Below, in pieces: positions 8,852 to 18,060 of a stretch of 64,000 bases of DNA. The DNA is from Bacteroidota bacterium (lineage in GTDB: Bacteria > Bacteroidota > Bacteroidia > Flavobacteriales_D > Crocinitomicaceae), in contig JACPUU010000012.1 in assembly GCA_016192075.1 (NCBI GenBank), positions 124,001 through 188,000 of the forward strand, written 5' to 3'. Numbering within the stretch: the stretch's first letter is position 1; each line of letters opens with the position of its first letter. Below the pieces are notes generated by a model. That model had not been told where the DNA came from, ran no database searches, and saw nothing but the letters and a program-made list of their open reading frames with translations. Position numbers and translations under genes: made by a program.

Positions 8852-9421
8852 TTAATTGAGTCCTTTTAAAAACGCGTTAATACTGGTTGGAACCTGGTCA
8901 AGCCATTCCAGGCAATACGTTTTCGGGTTCAGGTCAAGAATGTATTTCCGCGTTCCGGCCTCTGCAATAATTAATGGCTCTACAATGTCAAAACTAATTA
9001 CGGCCCAGTAATATTCCAGCTCACTGTAAGTTGGCTTGCGAAGTCTCATCGGCACATTGTTGAACTCACTTCTGATCTGATCCCAGATTAATTTACCATC
9101 GGCATCAGACTGAATGTACTTACCGTTATATTTCTTCTTGTCAACGTGAAATGTCACTTTTCCTCCTTCAATTTCATGAATGGGTTCCAGGCTGTCAAGC
9201 CGCTCCCACAAGATAGGACCAATGATAAAACTTTCAGCTACCAGTGTATATTTCGGATCATTTTTAACCAGTTCATTCAGCACTAATTCTTTGGCTGCTT
9301 CGTACACTTTGGGTTTGCAGTATTTATAGTTTACATACTGCGGTATGCTGATGGTTTCTTTTTCTTGCGCAATTCCATAAACAGCGGTAAGCAGAAGTGT
9401 AAGGCAGAGCATGTGTTTCAT
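8852..9421 (-). CDS. exported protein of unknown function
   Basis: A 189-residue protein with a clear signal peptide (MKHMLCLTLLLTAVYGIAQ) and no recognised domain. The mature part has two cysteines (about residues 34 and 169), an acidic composition and several Tyr/Trp-rich stretches (SELEYYWAVISFDIVEPLI). It is probably periplasmic. It is divergent from the amino acid permease gene with only about 170 bases between the start codons. No function is proposed. Confidence 0.7.
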   Translation of the reverse strand: MKHMLCLTLLLTAVYGIAQEKETISIPQYVNYKYCKPKVYEAAKELVLNELVKNDPKYTLVAESFIIGPILWERLDSLEPIHEIEGGKVTFHVDKKKYNGKYIQSDADGKLIWDQIRSEFNNVPMRLRKPTYSELEYYWAVISFDIVEPLIIAEAGTRKYILDLNPKTYCLEWLDQVPTSINAFLKGLN

Positions 9422-9588
9422 AATAAAACAGATTTAAAAGAATTCTAAAAATAGTGTTTCCCTGGAGACTTGAGAGAATAAACTTGTTTGTTGTGAGAAG
9501 GTATCAGACCATGCAGGATGTTTGGCAATACCCTGATTTGTCAGAAGAAATACTACCTTTAAACGCAAATTTTCAATTTCAGAAAACA

Positions 9589-10902
9589 ATGAGTGAGCCA
9601 AAAGAACCTGCAAAAATTGGATTATGGACCAGCACCTCGCTGGTGATTGGCAACATGGTTGGATCAGGTGTTTTTTTGCTGCCTGCCGGAATTGCGGCTT
9701 TTGGCGGAATAGGATTGTTTGGCTGGATTGGTTCATCCATTGGTGCTATAATTCTCGCACTTCTTTTCGGACGGTTAAGCAAATTGCTGAAGAACTCATT
9801 GGGCGGCCCTTATGCCTACACCCGTGAAGGGTTGGGTGATTTTGCTGCATTTCTGGTAGCCTGGGGATACTGGATTTCAATCTGGTGTACCAACGCGGCA
9901 ATCACCGTTGCCATGATCAGTTACCTGACGGTTTTTTTTCCAATCCTGGAAACTGACCCGGTGGTGGCAATTGTAACCGGACTGGGAATTATCTGGTTTT
10001 TGACCTGGATTAATACCCGCGGTGTAAAAAATGCCGGGTATGTTCAGGTAATCACAACCATCTTAAAACTCATACCGCTTATTGCCGTTTCGTTTGCAGG
10101 TTTGTTTTACATCGATTTTGACAATTACAGTCCCTTCAACCTGAAAGGTGAATCGTACTTTGCAGCCATCAGCACAACTGTGACACTGACCCTGTTTGCA
10201 TTTTTGGGTCTTGAAAGTGCCACCATTCCATCAGGCGATATTCATGAGCCTGAAAAAACCATTCCGCGTGCTACCATGATCGGCACCCTGTTTACCATTT
10301 TGTTGTATGTGGTTGGTTCATTTGCCGTGATGGGAATGATACCGGCAGCTGTGCTGAAAGATTCAAATGCACCTTTTGCTGATGCTGCGGCAATAATGTG
10401 GGGTGAAAGTGCGCGTTATTGGGTTGCTGCCGGTGCGGTAATTTCTACGTTTGGTGCACTCAACGGCTGGATTTTATTGCAGGGACAAATGCCAATGGCA
10501 GCCGCGCGTGATAAATTATTTCCGGGTATTTTCAAAAGAGAAAACAGCAAACGAACCCCTGCTGCAGGTATTGTTATTTCAAGTATTCTGATCTCATTGC
10601 TGATGATGATGAATTACCGTGAAGGGTTAACAGATACCTTTAATTTTATGGTATTACTCACCACGCTGACAGTTCTGGTTCCCTATCTTTTTTCGGCTAC
10701 AGCGTATGGCGTTTTGCTGCTCCAGGATAAATACTGGAAACGAAATTCAATCAGCAACCTGCTTATTGCCGGGCTGGCATTTGTTTTTTCACTGTGGGCC
10801 ATTTTAGGGTCTGGCCAGGAAACTGTTTACTGGGGCTTTATCGCCATTCTGGCAGGAATTCCATTCTATGTCTGGATGAAACGGAAACAGGATCCGAACT
10901 GA
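9589..10902 (+). CDS. APC-family amino acid permease/antiporter (AdiC-like)
   Basis: A 437-residue integral membrane transporter with about twelve hydrophobic segments. GNMVGSGVFLLPA in the first helix is the unwound substrate-binding motif of APC transporters, and GGPYAYTREGLGD plus FLGLESATIPSGDIHEP resemble the arginine/agmatine and cadaverine/putrescine exchanger branch (AdiC, CadB, PotE). Substrate cannot be read from sequence. The open frame extends 45 codons upstream to 9454, but that part is low in hydrophobicity and the family N-terminus starts at the ATG used here. A box TACCTTTA at 9554-9561 may be its promoter. The gene is monocistronic. Confidence 0.88.
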   Translation: MSEPKEPAKIGLWTSTSLVIGNMVGSGVFLLPAGIAAFGGIGLFGWIGSSIGAIILALLFGRLSKLLKNSLGGPYAYTREGLGDFAAFLVAWGYWISIWCTNAAITVAMISYLTVFFPILETDPVVAIVTGLGIIWFLTWINTRGVKNAGYVQVITTILKLIPLIAVSFAGLFYIDFDNYSPFNLKGESYFAAISTTVTLTLFAFLGLESATIPSGDIHEPEKTIPRATMIGTLFTILLYVVGSFAVMGMIPAAVLKDSNAPFADAAAIMWGESARYWVAAGAVISTFGALNGWILLQGQMPMAAARDKLFPGIFKRENSKRTPAAGIVISSILISLLMMMNYREGLTDTFNFMVLLTTLTVLVPYLFSATAYGVLLLQDKYWKRNSISNLLIAGLAFVFSLWAILGSGQETVYWGFIAILAGIPFYVWMKRKQDPN

Positions 10903-10938
10903 TTTTTTAACTCCGGAATAACTGCATGCCGCGGTACG

Positions 10939-11466
10939 TTACCGGGCAGCAAGAATTGGCAGAAATGCTTTCCATGGACCAACTGCATCGGTGTATTGTT
11001 TGGCCATAACACGGGCAATTTGCCCCAGGTGTCCCAGGTCATGTGCAGTCCAGGTTGCAAGTAGATTTTCAAGTGTTACTTCACCAAAAACCGGGTGAAT
11101 TCCCTTTTTTGAAAAATCAGCTTCAGTAATGTTTTTGGATTTGAGAATGGCCATGTTTTTCTGGCGGATTAGTTTAAATTCCTGCAGCAGCTGTTGTATG
11201 GTTTTTCCTTTACTTTCGTCAAACTGGGCAAACCGGTCGAAGGGCTTGAAATGTTTAGCTACATTGTCTGAAAGTACAATTTCAAGACGCGTAATCCAAT
11301 CTGTTTTTTCACCGTGAATCAGGTGGCCGATCACGTCATACGGGCTCCAGGTTTCAGCGCCCTCGTTCTGATGAATCCAGTCTTCGTGAATACCATCAAG
11401 CATCATTTCCAGCACCGCCGGTGTGCGGGTGAGAATGTCAAAGGATTTGTCCAGGTTAAATTGCAT
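10939..11466 (-). CDS. DinB-fold (four-helix) protein
   Basis: A 175-residue member of the DinB/YfiT-like four-helix-bundle superfamily. The metal triad is visible as His in GHLIHGEK and the pair His-x-x-x-His in WTAHDLGHLGQI. These proteins bind a divalent metal, and some are thiol-dependent transferases, but most have no known substrate. The open frame begins nine codons upstream at 11493; the Met used here starts the conserved first helix. A second family member is at 12612-13112 and a third at 47530-48030. Confidence 0.8.
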   Translation of the reverse strand: MQFNLDKSFDILTRTPAVLEMMLDGIHEDWIHQNEGAETWSPYDVIGHLIHGEKTDWITRLEIVLSDNVAKHFKPFDRFAQFDESKGKTIQQLLQEFKLIRQKNMAILKSKNITEADFSKKGIHPVFGEVTLENLLATWTAHDLGHLGQIARVMAKQYTDAVGPWKAFLPILAAR

Positions 11467-11520
11467 AAGAGATAGTTTTGAGTCGTTATACAAAATGTAA
11501 AAAGAATTAATTTTCAGGTA

Positions 11521-11931
11521 TTACATTTTCTGCATCCATACGAATAACAGGGAAAGCAAAAAACAGCAGAATACTACCAGAAAGATAGCAAGCATGGCGT
11601 ATTGGAGCACGGGATTCTGAGAACCCTGCGGATAGATAAATTGCAGCGCAGTGCGTGTGGCCCATAAAATAACCGAGACAGACAACATCACCATCAGCGA
11701 AAATTTATCGGGTGAATTTTTAAATACAATCAGAAGATTTGCAATACCCAGCAATACAAGTGATAATGAAAAGAAAATATTGATTGCACGCACGGCAATG
11801 ACCAGTTCAGTTGCTGTAGGTTCAATGTATGAATACCAGTTCCAGATCCGCGGCACAAAAAAATGCCAGATTCCAAAACCTATGGAAACAATGCTGCCGA
11901 ATGAGGTGAGAATGGTGACCAGTAATTTCAT
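11521..11931 (-). CDS. small four-helix membrane protein
   Basis: A 136-residue hydrophobic protein with four predicted membrane helices (about 5-27, 40-65, 78-97, 108-133). No family was recognised. It lies between a DinB-fold gene and a GNAT gene on the same strand with gaps of roughly 55-120 bases, so operon membership is possible. Confidence 0.7.
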   Translation of the reverse strand: MKLLVTILTSFGSIVSIGFGIWHFFVPRIWNWYSYIEPTATELVIAVRAINIFFSLSLVLLGIANLLIVFKNSPDKFSLMVMLSVSVILWATRTALQFIYPQGSQNPVLQYAMLAIFLVVFCCFLLSLLFVWMQKM

Positions 11932-12051
11932 CGTATTTTTTCAGAATTCAAAACCTGTTTTTCAGGAAAAATGTATGCCTCTTTATTAAACGAATGTAAG
12001 GACTTTTTTTCACCGGATAGAGAAACCTTTTGCCTGGTATGGTTGCCGTGT

Positions 12052-12576
12052 TCAAAGTACCAGCCGGAACCCGAACACCGGAAGTTCACCCTGCATAAAA
12101 TCCAGGTCTTCTGATCGTTTGAACCCTGACTTTTCATACATGCTCCAGGCAGTTTGCATGGCTTTGGTGCTGTGAATAATAACCTGGTTCAGTTGTTTTG
12201 CTTTGGCCCGGTTGATGCATGCAGCAGTCAGTAATTTTCCAATGCCCTGACCCCGGGCGTTATTTTTTACGGCTAGTAACCGGAAACCTGCTGCATTTTT
12301 TTCCTGCGTGGCAGTTCCTCCCGAACCGTAGTATTGCATATCGGTAAAAAACACAACGGCGCCAACAATTTCCTCGTCGGGAGAAAGGGCAACCAGCAAT
12401 TCAGTGGCTGGCTTTTGCGTAAAGGCACCAACATTAGCAAGCATGGCGTAATAGGCAGGTTGTTCATCAGGCTTTGGAAAGCCATCCAGCTGCGCGTAGA
12501 CCTGCACCATCAGTTGCCCGATCTGTTCAAATTCTGCCGGCATTGCGTTTCGAACCGTAAATTCTTTTTTGTTCAT
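12052..12576 (-). CDS. GNAT-family N-acetyltransferase
   Basis: A 174-residue acetyl-CoA-dependent acetyltransferase. The CoA pyrophosphate-binding loop is RGQGIGK within the motif-A strand FRLLAVKNNARGQGIGKLL, and the C-terminal WSMYEKSGF is the usual motif-B segment. The acceptor substrate is unknown. It is cytosolic. The gene follows the second DinB-fold gene on the same strand by about 35 bases. Confidence 0.88.
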   Translation of the reverse strand: MNKKEFTVRNAMPAEFEQIGQLMVQVYAQLDGFPKPDEQPAYYAMLANVGAFTQKPATELLVALSPDEEIVGAVVFFTDMQYYGSGGTATQEKNAAGFRLLAVKNNARGQGIGKLLTAACINRAKAKQLNQVIIHSTKAMQTAWSMYEKSGFKRSEDLDFMQGELPVFGFRLVL

Positions 12577-12611
12577 ACCCTTTAAACGGTTTTTTAGTTA
12601 TCATCTTATTC

Positions 12612-13112
12612 TTAGCTATTGGCTTTTTGACCAGCTGAATTTTCAGGCAGGGTTCGAAGCAACTTTTTAATCAGCGCAATTTGCCCCAGGTGATAATGCA
12701 AGTGTTCAATGATGCCGTGAATATTGCGGTAGTAGTTGCCGTATTTTTTATCGGTAAAATCTTCCCAGAGTTTTTCTTCGGGCAGCTGTTCAATCAGTTT
12801 GGCAACCTGCTCAGCATCGGCCCCTAGTTTGTGCTGAAATTTTTCCCAGTCGTCCTGAGATTGAATGGGTGGATGATCAAAACTGTATTTGTCGTTTGCA
12901 TTGAGCGGTTTTCCCTGTAGAACATCCTGCGCTGCAACTACAAAATAGTTTACGTGAAAAGCAAGCGTCGCAATGGTGTTAAACCCGTATATTTTTGTGG
13001 TTGCCTGCTGCCAGGTAACATCAGCCAGGGTGTCTTTGAGATTGGCACAGGTCCAGTTTCCGCCAAAGTGTATTTCGCGGAAATGTTTAGCCAGTTGGGA
13101 GGTTAATTGCAT
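12612..13112 (-). CDS. DinB-fold protein
   Basis: A 166-residue DUF1572-like/DinB four-helix-bundle protein. Candidate metal ligands are His52-53 in the LAFHVNYFV segment and His-x-x-x-His in IIEHLHYHLGQIALIKK. The family is expanded in Bacteroidota and sits in many cases beside GNAT and VOC genes, as here. Substrate unknown. Confidence 0.8.
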   Translation of the reverse strand: MQLTSQLAKHFREIHFGGNWTCANLKDTLADVTWQQATTKIYGFNTIATLAFHVNYFVVAAQDVLQGKPLNANDKYSFDHPPIQSQDDWEKFQHKLGADAEQVAKLIEQLPEEKLWEDFTDKKYGNYYRNIHGIIEHLHYHLGQIALIKKLLRTLPENSAGQKANS

Positions 13113-13154
13113 AACGTTATTTTTAGTATACCCGCAGCAGGGATCAGTATTAAA

Positions 13155-13391
13155 TCATGCACCTGTTTTTTTCCTGTTTTTAAAAAAGGCAATGAGTCCG
13201 GAAATTTGTGCAGCAAAAATCAGAGCGAGCAGTATGTACGCGATTCTGACAAGAAAGAGACGAACAGAACCGTCCATTTCTTTTCCAAACAGGTACAGGA
13301 TCGCAAGAGAAACCAAAAGTGTTTTATAGAGTGGGGCTGTGACTCTTGAAATACCGTTTTCTTTTGCTTCGTTTTCTTTTTTATTGGTCAT
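13155..13391 (-). CDS. small two-helix membrane protein
   Basis: A 78-residue protein with a charged N-terminus and two hydrophobic segments (about 22-37 and 44-68) ending in a Lys/Arg-rich tail. No family was recognised. Its position in a same-strand run and a clean ATG favour a real gene, but short length leaves some doubt. Confidence 0.55.
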   Translation of the reverse strand: MTNKKENEAKENGISRVTAPLYKTLLVSLAILYLFGKEMDGSVRLFLVRIAYILLALIFAAQISGLIAFFKNRKKTGA

Positions 13392-13472
13392 GATGAGGGA
13401 GATAAATCAGATCTGCTGACAGATCAAGATACGGAAATTTTTGTGCGTTACATGGTCTCAGGAATGTGTGTT

Positions 13473-13850
13473 TTAGTTAGAAGCAGGTTCCCACTTTCCG
13501 GTTTGCTTTGCAATATCAATGAGTTTTTGTCCGTGTTCTGTCATTAATCCCTCTTTTACCAGCTTTTCAACCCGTTCCCGGTTAATTTTACTCCAGTTGC
13601 TTTTAGGGTTGCGTGGGGTAAAGGTCAGATAGAAACTCTCAGCATCGCGCTTTTTTGCCTTGCTGTCAATCCAGCCAAAACACAAAGCTTCTTCCATCGC
13701 TTCACTCATGCTAACACTTGATACGGTACTTTTTTTATGGTAGAGTATTAACCAGATTGATGTTACCGATTGGCAGTTTTTTTGCAGCCATTTTCGCCAT
13801 GCCTGCCGGTTTTTGGCATATACAGCAGGTTTTCCATCTTTCAGTTCCAT
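13473..13850 (-). CDS. YdeI-like protein, short form
   Basis: The N-terminal 115 residues match the YdeI/OmdA-type family: YAKNRQAWRKWLQKN, IWLILYHKKS, EAMEEALCFGWIDSKAKK, FTPRNPKSNWSKINRERVEKL. Full-length relatives usually run to about 190 residues with a second conserved segment after the equivalent of residue 120; here a stop follows KWEPASN. It is either a genuine short form or a 3'-truncated gene. Its first ten bases overlap the upstream VOC-like fragment. The biochemical role is unknown. Confidence 0.7.
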   Translation of the reverse strand: MELKDGKPAVYAKNRQAWRKWLQKNCQSVTSIWLILYHKKSTVSSVSMSEAMEEALCFGWIDSKAKKRDAESFYLTFTPRNPKSNWSKINRERVEKLVKEGLMTEHGQKLIDIAKQTGKWEPASN

Positions 13851-14080
13851 ACTAAACCGATGTGTTTTTTGTTTAAAAATTCAAGGTAATAAATGTTGGT
13901 CATAACTCCAAGGATATTTCCAAAAGGATCAACTACGGATACTTCGGTTAATAGGAAGTTCATGTACGGTTGCGTCCATAGAAACGTGAAATTTTGTCCG
14001 TCCCTTTTAGTCAGCACATAAAATCCGGAGCTCTCAGGTACATGGTGTTTGTCTGCTGAACACGGTGGGGTTAAAAGCAC
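13841..14080 (-). pseudogene. fragment of a VOC/glyoxalase-like gene
   Basis: The 79-residue frame has no ATG (its first usable codon is GTG) and its latter part, EVSVVDPFGNILGVMTN, resembles the last strand of vicinal-oxygen-chelate proteins, where a DP-x-GN motif precedes the final metal-binding turn. The preceding paired beta modules are missing, and the nadB end lies only 25 bases upstream. The best reading is a decayed 3' remnant. The assignment rests on one motif. Confidence 0.4.
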
Positions 14081-14104
14081 ACAATAGCTTCTGGCGCCTC
14101 TCCC

Positions 14105-15664
14105 TCACCCCAAATCCACATTATAAAACGCTCCCTTATTTTCTGTCCGCGCCATTGACTGCGTTACAATCAAATAGGCAATGGTAATCAGGTTGCGCAG
14201 CTCACACAACTGGGGAGAAATTTTGGTGGTTTTGTAAAGCTCTTCGGTTTCTTCGTAGTGAATTTTCAACCGGCTCAGTGCACGTTTTAAACGAATGTTA
14301 GAACGTACTATGGCTACATAGTCAGACATAATTGTCTGCAATTCTTTGCGGGAGTGGGTGATTAGAATGAGCTCATCCGGGTCAGTGGTTCCCTCTGCAT
14401 TCCAGGCCGGAATTTTTTCGTTGAATGAAATGGAATTGATTTTTTTGGTGACACTTTCTGCTGCGTGATGCGCAAAAACAAGTGCTTCTAAAAGTGAGTT
14501 GGATGCCAATCGGTTGGCGCCGTGCAGGCCGGTGCGTGAACACTCGCCGGCAGCATACAGGTTTGAAATACTGGTTTCACTGTTCAGGTCCACATTAATT
14601 CCGCCGCACGTATAATGCGCCGCCGGTACAATCGGAATCCAGTCTTTGGAAACATCTATGCCAATTTTTTTACAGTAATCGGTAATGTTTGGAAAGTGCT
14701 GATAAAAGGCATCCATTTCCAGGTGTGTACAATCCAGGTAAACATGATTTTCTCCGGTCACTTTTAATTCTTTGTCAATGGCTTTGGAAACAATATCACG
14801 TGATGCCAGTTCACCGCGTTCATCTGTTTTTAAAACAAACCGTTCGCCTTTTTTGTTGCGGATATAGGCACCAAATCCACGCACCGCTTCTGAGATTAAG
14901 AAAGAAGGACTTTTACCCGGTTCAAATAAAGCAGTAGGGTGGAACTGCACAAATTCCATATCACTCACCAGGGCTTTGGCGCGGTGTGCCATGGCAATTC
15001 CGTCACCGGTTGCAATAATAGGGTTGGTGGTATGGCTGTATACTTGTCCGGCACCGCCTGAACAGAGCATGGTAATTTTTGCCAGTACACGTTCAATTTC
15101 TTTGGTTTTGCTGTTGAGCGCATAGGTACCGTAGCAGGTTTTTTCAGTGCGGCGTGTAACCAGTTTTCCCAGGTGGTGATCTGTAATAAGATCAATGGCA
15201 AAATGGTGGGTGAGTACTTCAACATTCCGGCACTCGGCAATTTTTTCAAGCAGGGCTCGCTCAATTTCAAAACCGGTAATGTCTTTGTGATGTAAGATAC
15301 GGTTTAGTGAATGTCCTCCTTCTTTTCCCAAATCATATTCACCGGTATTGTCACGGTCAAAACGGGTTCCCCAGCTGATGATTTCCTGCAGGCGTTCAGG
15401 CGCCTCTTTGACTACCCGGGTGACAACTTCTTTATCATTGATAAAGTCTCCGGCGCGCAGTGTATCGGTAATGTGGTTTTCAAATGAGTCGTGCTCGTCC
15501 AGCACAACGGCAATTCCACCCTGGGCATATTTGGTATTGGATTCGCCTTTGTCTGCTTTGGTGATAATGGTAATGGATTTATCAGGGTTGGCTTTGGCCA
15601 CTTTAATGGCGTAGGTCAAACCCGCAATTCCGGAACCGATGATGAGGAAGTCTGTTTTTAACAT
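14105..15664 (-). CDS. nadB: L-aspartate oxidase
   Basis: A 519-residue FAD enzyme that oxidises L-aspartate to iminoaspartate in de novo NAD synthesis. The FAD-binding GSGIAGLTYAIK is at 8-19, followed by KYAQGGIA, the HPTAL and SEAVRGFGA active-site blocks, and the C-terminal dinucleotide motif AAGECSRTGLHGANRLASNSLLEAL. The length is normal. nadA and nadC are not in the window. A -7 box overlaps the region five bases before the ATG (15670-15677), implying a leaderless message. Confidence 0.95.
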   Translation of the reverse strand: MLKTDFLIIGSGIAGLTYAIKVAKANPDKSITIITKADKGESNTKYAQGGIAVVLDEHDSFENHITDTLRAGDFINDKEVVTRVVKEAPERLQEIISWGTRFDRDNTGEYDLGKEGGHSLNRILHHKDITGFEIERALLEKIAECRNVEVLTHHFAIDLITDHHLGKLVTRRTEKTCYGTYALNSKTKEIERVLAKITMLCSGGAGQVYSHTTNPIIATGDGIAMAHRAKALVSDMEFVQFHPTALFEPGKSPSFLISEAVRGFGAYIRNKKGERFVLKTDERGELASRDIVSKAIDKELKVTGENHVYLDCTHLEMDAFYQHFPNITDYCKKIGIDVSKDWIPIVPAAHYTCGGINVDLNSETSISNLYAAGECSRTGLHGANRLASNSLLEALVFAHHAAESVTKKINSISFNEKIPAWNAEGTTDPDELILITHSRKELQTIMSDYVAIVRSNIRLKRALSRLKIHYEETEELYKTTKISPQLCELRNLITIAYLIVTQSMARTENKGAFYNVDLG

Positions 15665-15669
15665 TTGAA

Positions 15670-15677
15670 CAAATTTA
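15670..15677 (-). promoter_or_regulatory. -7 box TAAATTTG of nadB
   Basis: An exact TAnnTTTG match on the minus strand, five bases upstream of the nadB ATG. No -33 box was found at the expected distance. Confidence 0.45.
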
Positions 15678-15755
15678 AGGATTTAGCTCATAGGATTCAG
15701 GAGTTAGTGGGTAACTGTTGTAATATACCATACTCCTCCTCTTTACGTGCTCCCA

Positions 15756-15856
15756 ACTCCTAAGATCCAACTCCCTAACTCCTAACTCCTAACTCCCTAA
15801 CTCCTAATTCCTAACTCCCTAACTCCTAACTCCCTAACTCCTAATTCCTAACTCCT
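15756..15856. repeat. CTAACTCC satellite array
   Basis: About 100 bases of uninterrupted short repeats built from CTAACTCC and CTAATTCC units, arranged in a higher-order pattern of alternating 'CCTAACTCC' and 'CTAACTCCTAATTC' blocks. It lies between rarA and nadB. A reverse copy of the unit (AGGAGTTAG, 15698-15706) lies about 50 bases before the array and could fold back on it. It encodes nothing. Confidence 0.8.
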
Positions 15857-17130
15857 TATTTATACTTCTCTCCCCACAAATTCTTAATGGTTTCCCAAAT
15901 TTCTTTTTCACGCGTTGCGCTGCCATGTTCATAGAAATTGGTTCCGCTGATCTCTCCCGGCAAAAATTCCTGGTTTACAAAATTGTTGGTGAAGTTGTGT
16001 GAATATTTGTATTCTTCACCATATCCCAGTTCTTTCATGAGTTTGGTGGGCGCGTTTCTTAACGGCAAAGGTACACTGAGGTTACCGGTTTTCCGTACCA
16101 GTTCCTGCGCTTTGTTAATTGCCATATAAGCAGCATTCCCTTTGGGCGATGTGGCCAGGTAAATAACGCATTGTGCCAGAATAATGCGTCCCTCAGGCCA
16201 GCCAATCACATCAATAGCCTGGAAAGCAGCGTTGGCCATAATAATGCCGTTTGGATTCGCAAGCCCGATGTCTTCAGATGCTAAAATAACCAGCCGGCGT
16301 GCAATAAATTTCGGATCTTCACCGCCTTCAATCATTCGGGCAAGCCAGTAAATAGCTGCATTCGGGTCCGAACCGCGAACTGATTTGATGAACGCTGAAA
16401 TGATGTCATAATGCATTTCACCGTCCTTGTCGTAATTGGGTAAATTTTCCTGCAGAATTTGGGTCACCAGGTCGTTGGTGATGACTACGGGGTCGCTTTC
16501 AGTTTGTGTAACCACCATTTCCAGCGCGTTCAATAATTTGCGCGCATCACCGCCTGAAATCTGGAGCAGGGCAGAGGTTTCGTTTAATTCAATTTGCCGT
16601 TTTGAAAGATCCGCATCCTGTTTAATGGCCCGCTGCATCAGGCTGATCAGTTCATCTTTTGAATGATGCTGTAAGGTATACACCTGGCAGCGTGAAAGCA
16701 AGGCGGATATGACTTCAAACGACGGATTTTCAGTTGTTGCACCAATCAGTGTAATGGTTCCTTTTTCAACGGCGCCTAAAAGGGAGTCCTGTTGTGATTT
16801 GCTGAAACGGTGAATCTCATCAATGAATAAAATGGCATTTGCATTTCCAAAGAGCCCGGTGTTATTTACTTTTTCAATGATTTCCCGAATGTCTTTAACG
16901 CCTGAATTAACAGCACTTAAAGCATGAAAAGGTCGTTTGACTGTGTTGGCAATAATTTGGGCCAGGGTTGTTTTACCTACGCCTGGCGGTCCCCACAAAA
17001 TCATGGATGGAATAGTACCTGTCTGAATGGCTTTTCGCAGTCCGCTGTTTTCACCCAATATATGCTGCTGGCCCATATAGTCGGCCAATGTTCTCGGCCG
17101 CATTCGCTCTGCCAAAGGAATCAGGTTCAT
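15856..17130 (-). CDS. rarA: replication-associated recombination ATPase RarA (MgsA/WRNIP1 family)
   Basis: A 424-residue AAA+ ATPase acting at stalled replication forks. Walker [10 protein letters not shown] is at 47-55, Walker B LFIDEIH at 101-107, sensor 1 [11 protein letters not shown] near 130-140, and the C-terminal part ([32 protein letters not shown]) is the tetramerisation/MgsA domain. Length and motifs are normal. The start overlaps the acyltransferase stop by four bases (ATGA), so both are translated from one message. A repeat array follows its stop directly. Confidence 0.95.
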   Translation of the reverse strand: MNLIPLAERMRPRTLADYMGQQHILGENSGLRKAIQTGTIPSMILWGPPGVGKTTLAQIIANTVKRPFHALSAVNSGVKDIREIIEKVNNTGLFGNANAILFIDEIHRFSKSQQDSLLGAVEKGTITLIGATTENPSFEVISALLSRCQVYTLQHHSKDELISLMQRAIKQDADLSKRQIELNETSALLQISGGDARKLLNALEMVVTQTESDPVVITNDLVTQILQENLPNYDKDGEMHYDIISAFIKSVRGSDPNAAIYWLARMIEGGEDPKFIARRLVILASEDIGLANPNGIIMANAAFQAIDVIGWPEGRIILAQCVIYLATSPKGNAAYMAINKAQELVRKTGNLSVPLPLRNAPTKLMKELGYGEEYKYSHNFTNNFVNQEFLPGEISGTNFYEHGSATREKEIWETIKNLWGEKYK

Positions 17131-18044
17131 GAAGCAATCTGTTGACTAACCGGCAACGGTTTTTCCTGTTTCAGGGGTTGTGGATGTTTCCAGCGCTTGT
17201 GTGACCACAGCCAGAAACGCGGATTGGAAATAATCAGATCTTCCAGAATTTTGGAGTAGGCATTGGTTATTGTGCCGTCCGGCATGGCGGTTGGATTCTC
17301 AGAAATGGTTGAAAACTCCACTTCGTAATACCCGCGGCGCACGCGTTTGGAATAACCAAAAAGTACCGCATAATCGTATTTTTTGGCCAGTTTTTCAGGG
17401 CCTATGTTCCAGCCTGTAGGCTGATTCAGAAAGGTGTTCCAGTGAGCGGTTTGAATATTGGAAGGTGATTGATCATTCACAATAATCACCATGCGTTTTT
17501 CATTTTTTTGTTCAGAAAAAAACGGAAGCAGGTCACGTGTTTTAATCAGTGTCATGCCATTGCGGATGCGTGAATTGTAGAGAATGGTATCGTAAAACGT
17601 ATTTTTAAGGGGCTGGTAAACCGAATAGGTCTTGTACTTCAGTAATTTTGGCAGACTTAAAGCGTAAAACTCCCAGTTATTGTAATGTCCGCAGGTAACA
17701 ATCAGGTTTTTGTTGGCAGCGTAAAATTTCTCAATCAATTCCGGATTTTTGATGGAAGTGCGTTTGGCCAGTTGTTTTTCAGAAATGCTGATGGCCTTAA
17801 TACTTTCCATGATAAAGTCACAGAAATGTTTGTAAAAACCAACTTCAATGGCTTTGATTTCTTTGTCTGATTTTTCCGGAAAGGCCGCTTTCAGGTTCTG
17901 GCGAACCACCTTGCGGCGGTAACGAACCACGTGATAGGTCAGAAAAGCAATCACTGATGAAATGAAATACAAAACCCCCAGCGGAAGAAAGGATACAGGC
18001 TTAAGTATTAAATAAAACAGTATGCGATCGGCAATTTTAACCAT
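17127..18044 (-). CDS. lysophospholipid/lipid A acyltransferase (LpxL/HtrB family)
   Basis: A 305-residue inner-membrane acyltransferase that adds a secondary acyl chain to lipid A or a related lipid. After an N-terminal membrane helix (about 10-37) and the RYRRKVVRQNLKAAFPEKS segment, the catalytic H-x4-E is H120-YNNW-E125, within TCGHYNNWEF. The C-terminal KRVRRGYYEVEF and NPRFWLWSHKRWK are typical of LpxL-like enzymes. Bacteroidota often make penta-acyl lipid A with few such enzymes, so the exact position acylated is open. It heads a two-gene unit with rarA. Confidence 0.9.
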   Translation of the reverse strand: MVKIADRILFYLILKPVSFLPLGVLYFISSVIAFLTYHVVRYRRKVVRQNLKAAFPEKSDKEIKAIEVGFYKHFCDFIMESIKAISISEKQLAKRTSIKNPELIEKFYAANKNLIVTCGHYNNWEFYALSLPKLLKYKTYSVYQPLKNTFYDTILYNSRIRNGMTLIKTRDLLPFFSEQKNEKRMVIIVNDQSPSNIQTAHWNTFLNQPTGWNIGPEKLAKKYDYAVLFGYSKRVRRGYYEVEFSTISENPTAMPDGTITNAYSKILEDLIISNPRFWLWSHKRWKHPQPLKQEKPLPVSQQIAS

Positions 18045-18052
18045 TAACGGCT

Positions 18053-18060
18053 CAAAAATA
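18053..18060 (-). promoter_or_regulatory. -7 box TATTTTTG of the acyltransferase-rarA unit
   Basis: TAnnTTTG match on the minus strand ending eight bases before the ATG, the same arrangement and the same eight bases as the lpxK box at 6886. The -33 element is not clear (CTTG at 18076-18079 is only 15 bases away). Confidence 0.5.

Noticed and set aside
15756-15856. CTAACTCC array as a CRISPR or telomere-like end
   Set aside because: There are no unique spacers and genes continue on both sides.
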